Origin: Apoderus coryli
Taxonomy: Eukaryota; Arthropoda; Insecta; Coleoptera; Attelabidae
Length of the DNA: 64,000 nucleotides
Direction of reading: 5' to 3'
Assembly (NCBI GenBank): GCA_911728435.2
Contig: OU452205.1
Coordinates: forward strand, 20,082,080 to 20,146,079
Numbering within the stretch: position 1 is the stretch's first letter; each line of letters starts with the position of its first letter. A program made the position numbers and the translations under genes. Of the stretch, positions 40,042 through 51,000 are shown piece by piece. The notes beneath the pieces are model-generated. The model was given only the letters and a program-made list of their open reading frames with translations. It did not search any database and was not told the DNA's origin.

Positions 40042-41075
40042 CATGGAAAATATCCGTATGCCCTATCTCAGGCAGATGCAGAGTTGTCAACCATGTGGCT
40101 AAAACATGGACTATTGTTCGCGGAAACCGAGGGTTTTCTGGTATCAATACAGGACGGAGTAACGCCCACCAGAAACTACCAAAAATACATACAGAAAATT
40201 CCAATTGAAAATGATAAGTGTAGAATGTGTTTCGCCAAATCAGAAACAACGGAACATATCCTCTCAGCGTGCAGCAGCTTAGCGCCCACAGAATATACAA
40301 AAAGGCATAATTTAACAGCAGGAATAATTCATCAGGAAATAGCCGTACAATGCAAACTTATAGAGAAAAAAGAAAAATATTTTCTATACAACCCATTCCC
40401 GTTTTTACAAAACGATAATTATAAACTTTATTGGGATTTCCCAATAATCACAGATAGACCTATCGCAAGTAATCGTCCTGACATAACCCTGGTAGACCGG
40501 AAAAATAAGACTGCTTACTTCGTCGATATTTCTCACCCGGCTGACCACAACCTCCTAAATAAAGAGAAAGAAAAAATAAATAAGTATCAAGACCTTTGTA
40601 CGGAATTTAAGAATATTTATAAACTGGACAAGGTACTTACTGTTCCTATTATAATATCAGTGACGGGACTGATTGGGAAAAACCTGCCACGCTTTCTGAA
40701 ACAAATAGACATTGATCAGCGAAACATAACAACATTGATGCAAAGATCGGTGATCCTTGAGTCATGTAGAATCATGAGAAAAACCCTAAACCTGCCTGAA
40801 TAGAGTATAAAGGCAGCGGATAAAAAGTTGGACATCTGAAAAAAAAAAAAAAAAAAAAAAAAAAGAAAAAAGTAAATGAATGATAAATAAATATAAGTTT
40901 TAAATACGTACCTTGATTCCCTCCCCTATTTAAAGAAAAAGTATATACTTATTAATAATATCTGAAGCATACTTAATGAAATCCTAGAAGTACTTACCGT
41001 GTTAAAACAAATCTGTAGTGATTGGTTATCAAACCCCACTGCAGAATTTCTCCTATCTGGAAGAAAGTAGAAGGA
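40042..41075 (+). mobile_element. 5'-truncated Dong/R4-type element
   Basis: Nearly identical to 44711-45736 of the full element downstream: the last ~250 codons (with one extra codon near the end), stop, 3' UTR and an A-run (40839-40864), ending gaagaaagtagaaggat next to a TAA tract. The reading frame, 40042-40803, keeps the C-x2-C-x8-H-x4-C finger (CRMCFAKS...HILSAC) and the endonuclease block RPDITLVDRKNKTAYFVDIS. No promoter or reverse transcriptase, so a dead copy. Confidence 0.92.
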
Positions 41076-41102
41076 TAATAATAATAATAATAATAATAAT
41101 AA
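41076..41102. repeat. (TAA)n tract 1
   Basis: About nine TAA units between two retrotransposon 3' ends; the target-type sequence for these elements. Confidence 0.9.
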
Positions 41103-41433
41103 AATGAAAAAATCCGCAAATACTTACCTTTAGCATCAGAAATCAAAACTCTGTGGAAACAAGAAAAAGTTATCGTTATACCTATCATCATCGGCGCGAC
41201 AGGTGAAATTCCAAAAAAACTCCACAAATACCTCTCGGATTTAAACTTACCGTCAACCCTATTTATAACCCTCCAGAAGATCGCAATCCTAGGAACCTGC
41301 CACATCGCACGTAAAGTATTGAACACTGGAACCTGAAAAGAAAAACAAACATATAAATCCAGAACAAAATTCTTCACACTTGCATGCACTGCCGTGTGGA
41401 GAATACTTACCTGCAAAAGCAGAGAAAACCTGA
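41103..41433 (+). mobile_element. 3' end of a different Dong/R4-type element
   Basis: A frame ending near 41336 reads KVIVIPIIIGATGEIPKKL and ILGTCHIARKVLNTGT, aligned with the C-terminus of the full element (TVPIIISVTGLIGKNLPRFL) but clearly diverged, then ~100 bp UTR to cctgaaa before a TAA tract. So it is a 5'-truncated copy of a sister family. Confidence 0.8.

Positions 41434-41466
<33 letters not shown>
41434..41466. repeat. (TAA)n tract 2
   Basis: About eleven TAA units directly before the 5' end of the full element. Confidence 0.9.
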
Positions 41467-41467
<1 letters not shown>

Positions 41468-44400
41468 CGCAGAGGAGATATGTTGGGTGACAGCAGCAAT
41501 ATCTACGGGTGTGACGATCCCGCGCACCTCAGTTGTCGCAGGAGCTCGGCGCAACAGCTCCAACCGAATTTTTCGGTTTTTCTGTCCCATCCGGGTTGGG
41601 ATCCACAGTAAATAAAAATAAACCTGAGGTTGACAATACTTACCAGTGACAGGGGTACGTAAAAGTCAGCTTAGTCCGTGTGGGGTCCGGACCAAATAAG
41701 AATAGCCCCATGTGGTTGTCCGATACCCTTTACTACCCACATTCCATTACCTACTTACCTTACCCCACTACCACCATACTTACCTCACCTCCCTTCTATA
41801 TTCAAACTTACCTTCAGTATATGGAACATCCCTGTACATACTTCCTGCCGTCCTACCAATTTTATATCCGTCTAAACCCGGATAAGAATAGGTTTAGGGT
41901 TCCCTTTAACCTGCAGTAGAAGCCTGCATTTAAGGAGAAAACAAATAATGATGAGCTCAAATAAAAATGGCCCTGAGTCCCCGGCAGACCTTCAATGGTC
42001 ACAGGGTGCGAAGAATCCCCGGGAGGAAACAATAAATACTAGAAATACAAACCAAACGCAAGAAACCATAATCTCCAAAGAACAATTGGAATCCCAGGAA
42101 TGGAATCTGTCTCAAAACAATAAGAGAATGACCCGACAAAATGTTGAAGTCCCTCACGAGGCTGATCGCGGCGCTAGAAGAACATGGTCCAGAAATGATA
42201 ATCTGGACGTTTTCAGAGCGTACTTTCTGGGGACCCAATTTGAAACACAAAAACGAGGATTTAGAAAAAATATGCTATTAGAATGGAGAAAAATAAGACC
42301 GGATTTAATTTTAAACGAAAACCAACTAGCAAATCAACTATATGCAATAAAAACTCATAATTTGCTTACTGCTGTTGATATAGAGGAATTGAAACAGAAT
42401 ATGTCTGAGACGGATCAAGGTATAGAAACTGATAACACAATAATTTATGAACAAACAAATGAGAGCAATACGCAAACAATAAACATACAAAATAACCTTG
42501 CACTGAATGTGGATCTGGATGCGGGTGAGAATGTAAATGATGTTGTAGTGAGATTCCAGGAGAACATCGCGGTTTTTAAGAACTCTGATCCAGATAAACG
42601 GCTTAGCTTACCAAAAATAAAACCAACAAAAAAAACAAAACAGCTAATATCAATAGTAAACCAGGAAATCCTTAAATATATGCCAACTAGCAATCTGGAG
42701 GAAACACAGACACTTGTCTACACCGCTGCAAAAACAGTTATTGAATCTATGGGAGTTAAATTGGGAAAAAAGCAAAAGGCCAAGAAGGAACCCAAATGGA
42801 GAGAACGTATAGAACAAAAAATAAAAACGTTAAGAAGTTGGCTAACAAAGATACGAGATTGGGAGAGAGGTAACATGAGCACCAAATTATCTAACGATAT
42901 ACATTACTATTTTAGGAAAAACAATATTCAGCACTCAAATTACCAAGAGAAGGAAACATTTAAAGAAAAAATAAAACAACAAATAGCAGCACTGGGAAAC
43001 CGGCTGAGACGATACAATAAAAGTTACAAACGAAAAAATGACAACAAACTGTTTAAGAATAACGAGAAAGAGTTCTACAAAAAACTTAATAATGAACCAC
43101 CAATTGAACAGGGACCAGACAAGGAACAACTACAAACATTTTGGAAAAACGTATGGGCATCCAAACAACAATACAATCAAAAGGCATCATGGCTTAAAAC
43201 GGAAAAAAAGAAATACGACACATTAATAGACATGGAGATTAGTCCAATAACTGAGACTGAAGTTAAGAACGCTTTAAATAGATCACACAACTGGAAAGCA
43301 CCGGGGGTGGATCATGTTCATAACTATTGGTGGAAAAATATAAATATCACAAAGTTGCTTACAAAACAAATTAATGAACTACTAACAAACAACACATATC
43401 ATCCTAAATTTTTAACGAAAGGAATTACCTCAATGATACCTAAAAAAGGAGATACAACTAACCCAAAAAACTATCGACCCATAACGTGTCTACCCACTTT
43501 GTATAAAATAATCACCTCAATTCTAAGTCAAAAAATAATCAAGCACATTGAAGACTCTGGAATCTTAACTGAAGAGCAAAAGGGTTGTCGGCATGGTACA
43601 TTAGGAAGCAAGGAACAATTGGTGATCGACTCTATAGTTACACAAGATGCTAAAAAGAGAAACAAAAATATGGCAGTGGCATGGATCGATTATCAGAAAG
43701 CCTTTGATAGTGTTCCACATTCTTGGTTAATAGATGTACTAAAACTTTACAAAATCAGCCCAAATATAATAAATTTTTTAGCCACAGCAATGAAAACCTG
43801 GAGAACGAAACTCGTAGTTAAAACGGAAAAAACAAATATAGTAACGGATGAAATACCGATCCAGAGTGGCATATTTCAGGGAGATTCCCTAAGCCCTTTT
43901 TGGTTTGTGTTGTGCCTGAACCCACTCTCAAATATGTTAAAAGACACTAGAATAGGATATACACTGAGGTATGAGGATAGTGATTATACAATAAATCATT
44001 TATTTTATGTAGATGACCTCAAACTCTATGCATCAACAGAGAAACAATTAGACAGACTTATTGAGACGACACAAAAGTTCAGTCTTGACATCAAAATGAG
44101 GTTGGGTTTTGATAAATGTGCAAAATTAGTAGCTCAAAAGGGAAAGTTACAAACTTACGAAAATTTAGAAAATAGCGAAACATTCAGATACCTAAACAAT
44201 GATTACTACAAATACCTCGGCTATAACCAAAAATTGGTTTTAGATCAAAAAAATATAATAGAAAACACGGAACAAAAAATGGTTGATAGAATAAGAAAAA
44301 TCCTAAGATCAGAACTAACTGGTAAAAACAAAATCAAAGCCATAAATACGTATGCATTGCCAGTGTTATCTTATTCCTTTGGAATAATCAGGTGGTCTAA

Positions 44401-45737
44401 GACAAGCATTGAAGCAATGAATAGAAAAATTAGAGTTTTGCTAACAGAATATAGGTGCCACCATCCCCATGCATGTACTGAACGTTTATACTTACCAAGA
44501 AATGTGGGCGGAAGAGGACTACTAGACCTACACCGACTATGCGATAGACAAATTAATCTACTAAAAACCTACTTTAACAGAAAATCTCTCCTATCGCCAT
44601 TACACCGTCAAGTCAAGCGACTGGATTATTATTCACCTCTACAGCTCAGCAATAACACCATGCGCGAAACACTTACTAATGACCACATAAGAGAACAATG
44701 GCTAGAAAAATCGTTGCATGGAAAATATCCGTATGCCCTGTCTCAGGCAGATGCAGAGTTGTCAACCATGTGGCTTAAACATGGACTATTGTTCGCGGAA
44801 ACCGAGGGTTTTCTGGTATCAATACAGGACGGAGTAACGCCCACCAGAAACTACCAAAAATACATACAGAAAATTCCAATTGAAAATGATAAGTGTAGAA
44901 TGTGTTTCGCCAAATCAGAAACAACGGAACATATCCTCTCAGCGTGCAGCAGCTTAGCGCCCACAGAATATACAAAAAGGCATAATTTAACAGCAGGAAT
45001 AATTCATCAGGAAATAGCCGTACAATGCAAACTTATAGAGAAAAAAGAAAAATATTTTCTATACAACCCATTCCCGTTTTTACAAAACGATAATTATAAA
45101 CTTTATTGGGATTTCCCAATAATCACAGATAGACCTATCGCAAGTAATCGTCCTGACATAACCCTGGTAGACCGGAAAAATAAGACTGCTTACTTCGTCG
45201 ATATTTCTCACCCGGCTGACCACAACCTCCTAAATAAAGAGAAAGAAAAAATAAATAAGTATCAAGACCTTTGTACGGAATTTAAGAATATTTATAAACT
45301 GGACAAGGTACTTACTGTTCCTATTATAATATCAGTGACGGGACTGATTGGGAAAAACCTGCCACGCTTTCTGAAACAAATAGACATTGATCAGCGAAAC
45401 ATAACATTGATGCAAAGATCGGTGATCCTTGAGTCATGTAGAATCATGAGAAAAACCCTAAACCTGCCTGAATAGAGTATAAAGGCAGCGGATAAAAAGT
45501 TGGACATCTGGAAAAAAAAAAAAAGAAAAAAGTAAATGAATGATAAATAAATATAAGTTTTAAATACGTACCTTGATTCCCTCCCCTATTTAAAGAAAAA
45601 GTATATACTTATTAATAATATCTGAAGCATACTTAATGAAATCCTAGAAGTACTTACCGTGTTAAAACAAATCTGTAGTGATTGGTTATCAAACCCCACT
45701 GCAGAATTTCTCCTATCTGGAAGAAAGTAGAAGGATG
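41467..45737 (+). mobile_element. Full-length Dong/R4-type non-LTR retrotransposon
   Basis: Begins immediately after a TAA tract and ends after gaagaaagtagaaggatg, with a 3' UTR shared with the truncated copy at 40042. The single ORF is intact and carries reverse transcriptase and a restriction-like endonuclease. Placement between TAA repeats is the known habit of Dong elements (R4 clade), so the family name rests on both domain order and target. Confidence 0.9.
41948..45475 (+). CDS. Reverse transcriptase with restriction-like endonuclease (1175 aa)
   Basis: In order: a Myb-like DNA-binding segment (RRTWSRNDNLDVFRAYFLG, about residues 76-135); polar linker; reverse transcriptase with WKAPGVDHVHNYWW (about 450), AWIDYQKAFDSVP (580), QSGIFQGDSLSPFW (640) and catalytic FYVDD (about 695); thumb; a finger CRMCFAKSETTEHILSAC (about 980); and the PD-(D/E)XK-type endonuclease core RPDITLVDRKNKTAYFVDIS (about 1070). 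The enzyme nicks the target and primes reverse transcription on it. There is no apurinic endonuclease, which separates it from the RTE and R1 remnants in this window. Start: first ATG pair at 41948. Uninterrupted and possibly active. Confidence 0.95.
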   Translation: MMSSNKNGPESPADLQWSQGAKNPREETINTRNTNQTQETIISKEQLESQEWNLSQNNKRMTRQNVEVPHEADRGARRTWSRNDNLDVFRAYFLGTQFETQKRGFRKNMLLEWRKIRPDLILNENQLANQLYAIKTHNLLTAVDIEELKQNMSETDQGIETDNTIIYEQTNESNTQTINIQNNLALNVDLDAGENVNDVVVRFQENIAVFKNSDPDKRLSLPKIKPTKKTKQLISIVNQEILKYMPTSNLEETQTLVYTAAKTVIESMGVKLGKKQKAKKEPKWRERIEQKIKTLRSWLTKIRDWERGNMSTKLSNDIHYYFRKNNIQHSNYQEKETFKEKIKQQIAALGNRLRRYNKSYKRKNDNKLFKNNEKEFYKKLNNEPPIEQGPDKEQLQTFWKNVWASKQQYNQKASWLKTEKKKYDTLIDMEISPITETEVKNALNRSHNWKAPGVDHVHNYWWKNINITKLLTKQINELLTNNTYHPKFLTKGITSMIPKKGDTTNPKNYRPITCLPTLYKIITSILSQKIIKHIEDSGILTEEQKGCRHGTLGSKEQLVIDSIVTQDAKKRNKNMAVAWIDYQKAFDSVPHSWLIDVLKLYKISPNIINFLATAMKTWRTKLVVKTEKTNIVTDEIPIQSGIFQGDSLSPFWFVLCLNPLSNMLKDTRIGYTLRYEDSDYTINHLFYVDDLKLYASTEKQLDRLIETTQKFSLDIKMRLGFDKCAKLVAQKGKLQTYENLENSETFRYLNNDYYKYLGYNQKLVLDQKNIIENTEQKMVDRIRKILRSELTGKNKIKAINTYALPVLSYSFGIIRWSKTSIEAMNRKIRVLLTEYRCHHPHACTERLYLPRNVGGRGLLDLHRLCDRQINLLKTYFNRKSLLSPLHRQVKRLDYYSPLQLSNNTMRETLTNDHIREQWLEKSLHGKYPYALSQADAELSTMWLKHGLLFAETEGFLVSIQDGVTPTRNYQKYIQKIPIENDKCRMCFAKSETTEHILSACSSLAPTEYTKRHNLTAGIIHQEIAVQCKLIEKKEKYFLYNPFPFLQNDNYKLYWDFPIITDRPIASNRPDITLVDRKNKTAYFVDISHPADHNLLNKEKEKINKYQDLCTEFKNIYKLDKVLTVPIIISVTGLIGKNLPRFLKQIDIDQRNITLMQRSVILESCRIMRKTLNLPE

Positions 45738-45913
45738 TAAAAAAAAAAAAAAAATAAGATCGCAATCCTAGGAACCTGCCACATCGCACGTAAAGTATTG
45801 AACACTGGAACCTGAAAAGAAAAACGAACATATAAATCCAGAACAAAATTCTTCACACTTGCATGCACTGCCGTGTGGAGAATACTTACCTGCAAAAACA
45901 GAGAAAACCTGAA
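45738..45913 (+). mobile_element. Second short copy of the sister Dong-type 3' end
   Basis: From about 45757 (agatcgcaatcctagg) it matches 41279-41433 closely and ends at the same cctgaaa before a TAA tract. An A-run with gtaaaa (45737-45755) separates it from the full element. A more severely truncated insertion than the one at 41103. Confidence 0.82.
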
Positions 45914-45940
45914 ATAATAATAATAATAATAATAATAACT
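45914..45940. repeat. (TAA)n tract 3
   Basis: Eight to nine TAA units terminating the element cluster. Confidence 0.9.
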
Positions 45941-46138
45941 TATTAACTTTATTCACCTTATACATAATCATGTACTTAGGTACGTCCAAGTTAGACTTAC
46001 AAATTACAAGCACAGTAAGTATTACTAATAAAAGTACAAATATTGTCTTAAGTGTCAACCACAAATATAAGTAAATTAAAAGTGTTAATTTAAAATTCGT
46101 CAAATAAATAAATAAATAAAAACACTTGACACATACAC

Positions 46139-46771
46139 TTAATCATCTGTACAATATACACAGAACTCTTGCAGCGTATAAAAAACTCCATCGATCAAAA
46201 ATTTCTTCAGTTTTGATTTAAATGAGTTGAGTGTCGGTGCATTTTTCATAGCAACTGGCAGAATATTGAAATAGTACCTACCTGAGTATAACGGACTCCT
46301 TTTAAAAAACTCATGATGAGGTCTAGGGAGGTACAGACGGTTCGCCCCTCGAGTGTTGTGATCGTGCATACTGCCGTTGGTTTGTCGTTCCTTAACGATT
46401 TTAAAAATGTAAACACATAATTTGTAGAGATACACCCCAGTCAATGTTAAAATCTGGCAACTTTTAAATGTGTTTCTACATGAATAGTTGTAAGGCAAAG
46501 CAAAAATAACGCGTAGTATTCTTTTTTGCAGTACAAACACCCTTGATATGTCAGATGCCCTACCCCAAGATACAACATTATATGACAACACAGAGTATAC
46601 CAAAGCATAATAAATATTCACTAAAGATGATGCATCCAGCCTGGTCCTCAATGAGTAAATGAGAAAGAAATTTTTACTCAATTTGCCACAAACCGCATCA
46701 ACCTGGCTTGTCCACCGTAATCGCGAATCCAAACACATTCCCAGAAGTTTTGAAGAGTTCGACCATGGCAA
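46139..46771 (-). pseudogene. C-terminal fragment of a non-LTR retrotransposon
   Basis: A 210-residue frame with the thumb-like block SKLLGMCLDSRLRWTSQVD, SYNVVSWGRAS and VFVLQKRILRVIF, then HDHNTRGANRLYLPRP, as found after the reverse transcriptase in CR1/Jockey-type elements. The catalytic core is missing upstream (46772 onward), so the copy is truncated though this part is still open. Confidence 0.8.
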
Positions 46772-46853
46772 ATCAAAATCCCTAAAAGAAACATTGAAAT
46801 TTAGAAGTGGTGAAATTTAGAAGTAGAAGGTAGATGGAACATCTTTATTATCG

Positions 46854-47174
46854 ATGGTACGTGGTTTTCCAATTTTATTGAGTATTTGTTATGGTGATCC
46901 ATTGTTGAAGAAAAGAATATGTGGGGCAATAGTACAAGGGAAGAAGACTATGTTGGAGTTTAAGTTTACTCCGAAATTGACGACGAGCATAGGAAGAACT
47001 GGTGAATCAAAAGCTGCGACTCACGGACAAAATGTTGTTAAGGATGTCAGGGTGAGAGATATGCCTAGGAATAATAAGACGATGGGAGAGAATTTGTTGA
47101 AGAAGTGTGACAAAAATCAGAAAATGGTTAGATCGAAGAGAAGACAGAATCGTTTCAATCCGTACAGGTTGTAA
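46854..47174 (+). other. Unassigned open frame (106 codons)
   Basis: Basic, lysine/arginine-rich translation, no domain recognised, in a region of old repeats. It may be the tail of a decayed element. Listed because it is the only open frame in 46.8-47.4 kb. Confidence 0.25.
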
Positions 47175-47462
47175 TTGGTGAGTAGAATATAGCTTTTGTA
47201 TATATTAAAATTAATTGTAAATAATAATTTAGCTTAGGTTTGTACATATTAGATTATTTAGTACCTAGTGTTGTAGTTTGTAAAAATATAGATTTGGATG
47301 TATATTATTGTATCTTATTTCTGTGTATATTTTGTAATAAGGTTTATAAGACAGTAAATATGAAACCATGATTTAATTTCACTGGTTGTAGGACTTTTCT
47401 TGATGAAAATCTTCCTGGTGAACATAAGTGAAAAATCAAGTATAACATGTGGTTGAACATAT

Positions 47463-48057
47463 TGGAGTATGAGGGGGTAGCCCTGGTTTTCGCGAAGGGC
47501 GAGAAACAGGGTTATTAATACAATGAAATAATACTCGGGAGCTCGGGAAGCAAATGGATCAGGGTAGATTTAAATTAGGTTAAATAAAAATAAACGAGAC
47601 CTTTTAGTTCCTACCTTTTGAGTGTTCGGCCGTCCAGAGTCTTCTGCTGGCCAGCTTCAATAGGTCTTCTTGGTCTGTACTTCACACACACATACACGAA
47701 TATATCAATATAAAAATGCGGGCGGTTTTATTATTATAAGGAGATATTAAAACGGATGAACTTTGACGGCGATAGCGACGATTCAATTTCAATAGCCGAA
47801 AACTGAATGAACTTACACTTCCACATAGGGAGTGTAGCGGCGGCGGTACTAAACTAAAAGGCCATACAGCCGCGAAGATTTGTCTGATGCAAATTAGAAG
47901 GAAAAAAAAAAGGAAAAGGACAAATCTTGTAGATTTTGATTATATTTTATTGAGATTAGTAGATTAAATACAAATTAAGAATTAATTAAATGAAATAAAG
48001 ATTATTATAAAGATACACAAATACTATATTATACTATACAATGCTGTGGACGCAACA
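47463..48057 (-). repeat. BEL/Pao 3' LTR
   Basis: Starts tggagtatgagg, ends gacgcaaca. A purine-rich tract (minus strand GTGGGCGGCTA, 48058-48070) adjoins it as the plus-strand primer. Confidence 0.95.
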
Positions 48058-48087
48058 TAGCCGCCCACGAAAATACGTAGTATTTTA

Positions 48088-51000
48088 CTAGGAAATAGGA
48101 AGCGGACACAGCTTCGCAACAGGGCGCTTTAGGACGCCGTTGGACGTGCGAACGAAAACTACGCGCACTTTTCCGTCATTGCCGGGAAAAACTTCCAGAA
48201 TGCGACCCCTCACCCACCGCAAAGGAGGCAAGTTATCATCTTTAAGAAGGACCAGCATGCCCTGGGGTAAAGCAGGAGCATCCGTGTTCAATTTGTGCCG
48301 CTGATGCAGGGTGTGAAGGTACTCAGATGACCACCTCTGCCAAAAGTGTTGATGCAAGCGCGACAGAAGCTGCCACCGAGATAAACGGTTAAGCGGGAGA
48401 TGTGAAACATCCTGCTCATGAGGAGCCATAAGACTATCAAAGGTCAAAAAATGGCCTGGTGTGAGGACTCCTAAGTCGTTGGGGTCAGTGCTAAGTTGGG
48501 TAAGCGGACGTGAATTAATTACAGCCTCAATTTGATTGAGGACTGTCAACAATTCCTCATAAGTGAGAAGTTGTTCGCCAACTACGCGCAATAAGTGGGT
48601 TTTAACATTTTTTACAGCCGCCTCCCAAAGACCACCGAAATGAGGACTAGAAGGAGGGTTAAAATGCCACGAAATACCCTCCTGCAGAGCGATGGACTGA
48701 GCTGCAGACTTCAATTGCTTACTAGCACCTACAAAATTTGTCCCTCTGTCGCTGTACATGTCAGTGCAGCGACCGCGTCGAGCAATAAACCTTTTGAAAG
48801 CGGCCAAAAAACATTCTGCCGAAAGGTCAGAAGCAAGATGTATTGCCTTTGTGGCCAAACAAATGAAAAGACAAATATAGGATTTTGAAGATTTAACCCC
48901 ACGAAATCGGCTCATAGTAACCTTGACGGGACCGGCGAAATCAACACCTGAGTGCAGAAAGCATTTAAGAGAAGATGAAACTCGAGGTGTGGGCAAATTT
49001 CCCATTAAGGGAGGCTGAGCGAGTTTAGGATTAGTCTTCCAGCAGCGAACACACTTAGACAATACTCGCCGTACCTCTCGTTTACAAGAAATAATCCAGA
49101 ATTGTTGAGACAGTAAGCTTTGAACAGTTTGAATGCTGGCATGCATATACTTGCAATGAACATGGTTAATGAGGAGTTCAGTGAACCGAGAGCGAGCTGG
49201 TACTAAAATAGGATGTCTACGATCGAAGGAAATTGGAGCATTGTGAAGTCTGCCACCCACTCGAATAAGGCCAGAAGGATCCAGAAAAGGGCATAGTTTT
49301 CTAAAAGGTTTCGGCAAAGGTTGATGAGTTCGGAGCAAAGTTATTTCATCAGAAAAATGCGTTTTTTGGGTATGTAAAACGATTTCTATAAGAGCCTGAT
49401 TTAACTCATCACAAGCAAGAAAACCCGTTCTTTTCTTGTCTTTGTATTTAAAGTTATGCAAAAAACGCAGAACATAGGCCAAAATACGCTGGGTTTTGGA
49501 TAACGAAGAGAACTGAGTTAAATCAAGAAGTTGCGTCAATAAGGTCGGGGAATCAGTAACCAAGGCTATGGTGACTTTTCGCTCCTCTTCAACCATAGAT
49601 GAAGACGAAACAGGCGACATATCTGCTGCCCAATCATATTTTAAGGTTACCAAAAAGGATGGCCCCGCCCACCATAACGGGTTAGTCAACAAGTTGCGAG
49701 GTAAGAGACCTCTAGAACCGAAATCGGCTGGATTATGGCCAGAAGGAACATAAAGCCAGCAATCAGGCGGAATGGACTCCTGAATAAAAGAAACCCGATT
49801 GGAAACAAATGGCTTCCAGCGGGAAGCCTCAGATTTGATCCAACACAAGCATATGCGCGAGTCCGACCAACACGAAACTTTAGAGAATTTTATCTTGTCA
49901 AGGAAGAGATTTTGAACATAAGTAACCAACTTGCATCCCAAAACAGCAGCACACAATTCCAAGCGTGGAATTGTTAACTTTTTTAAAGGGGCGACTTTAG
50001 CTTTCGAACATACGAAGTAAGTGGATAAATCGCCCTTTTTGTCAGAATAAACGAAATAAACAACAGCCGAATACCCTTTCTCGCTAGCATCCACAAAACA
50101 ATGCAATTCACATGAGTGGTATTCGTGCTTAGGAGAAAGCTGTCGCGGCAAAACAATATCTTTGAAGGCGGGAAGTTCGGACAAATATGTTTCCCAAATA
50201 CGAACGATTTGGGCGGGGGGTGTGTCATCCCAATCCAGGCGATGAGTCCAAAGCTGTTGAATTAAGCATTTCAACAATAAAGTAAGGGGTGATAGGATTC
50301 CAAACGGATCGAATATCCTAGCCAAATGCGAAAGAATAGTCCTTTTCGAACACGGAGCGGAAACGGAATCAACTAAAAAGTGAAAACCATCGGAGGATGG
50401 TCGCCACTGCAAACCAAGCACCTTTAAAGCGGACTCGTCACACTCAAAAGCCAAGGGATCAACAGAGAGATGTGACTGGGGAAGGTCTTCAATCAGAGAC
50501 ATGTCGTTGCTGGACCATTTTCTTAATTCAAAACCTCCCATTTGAAGAAGTGAAATTAGTTCATTTTTTAAGCAAAGGGCATGGTCTTTCGATTGCGAAG
50601 ATATGACGATATCATCGACATAAGTGAAATTTTTCAAGGTATATGAAGCGAGCGGAAATTTGTCTTGATATTTATCAGCAAGAAGATGAAGCGTGCGTAT
50701 AGCGAGATAAGGAGCGGAGGAAACACCGTAAGTAACAGTGTTCAGCACGAAATCTTGGAGCGGTGCATCTGGAGAAAATCGCCAAACAATGCGTTGATAT
50801 TCCCTATGGCAAGGGGCTATCATAATTTGACGATACATCATCCTGATGTCTGCGGTAAGCACGAAGCGATATAAGCGAAAATTAAGCAATAGCGAGGTTA
50901 TGTCCTGTTGTAGTTTAGGTCCTACAAACAAGTGATCATTCAAAGACGTTTGACCAGGCGAGCGAGCGGAAGCATTGAAAACCACTCTAAGTTTGGTAGA

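Noticed and set aside
40994..41590. Open frames with long Y or I runs on both strands
   Set aside because: They are translations of TAA microsatellites and retrotransposon tails, with no domain.
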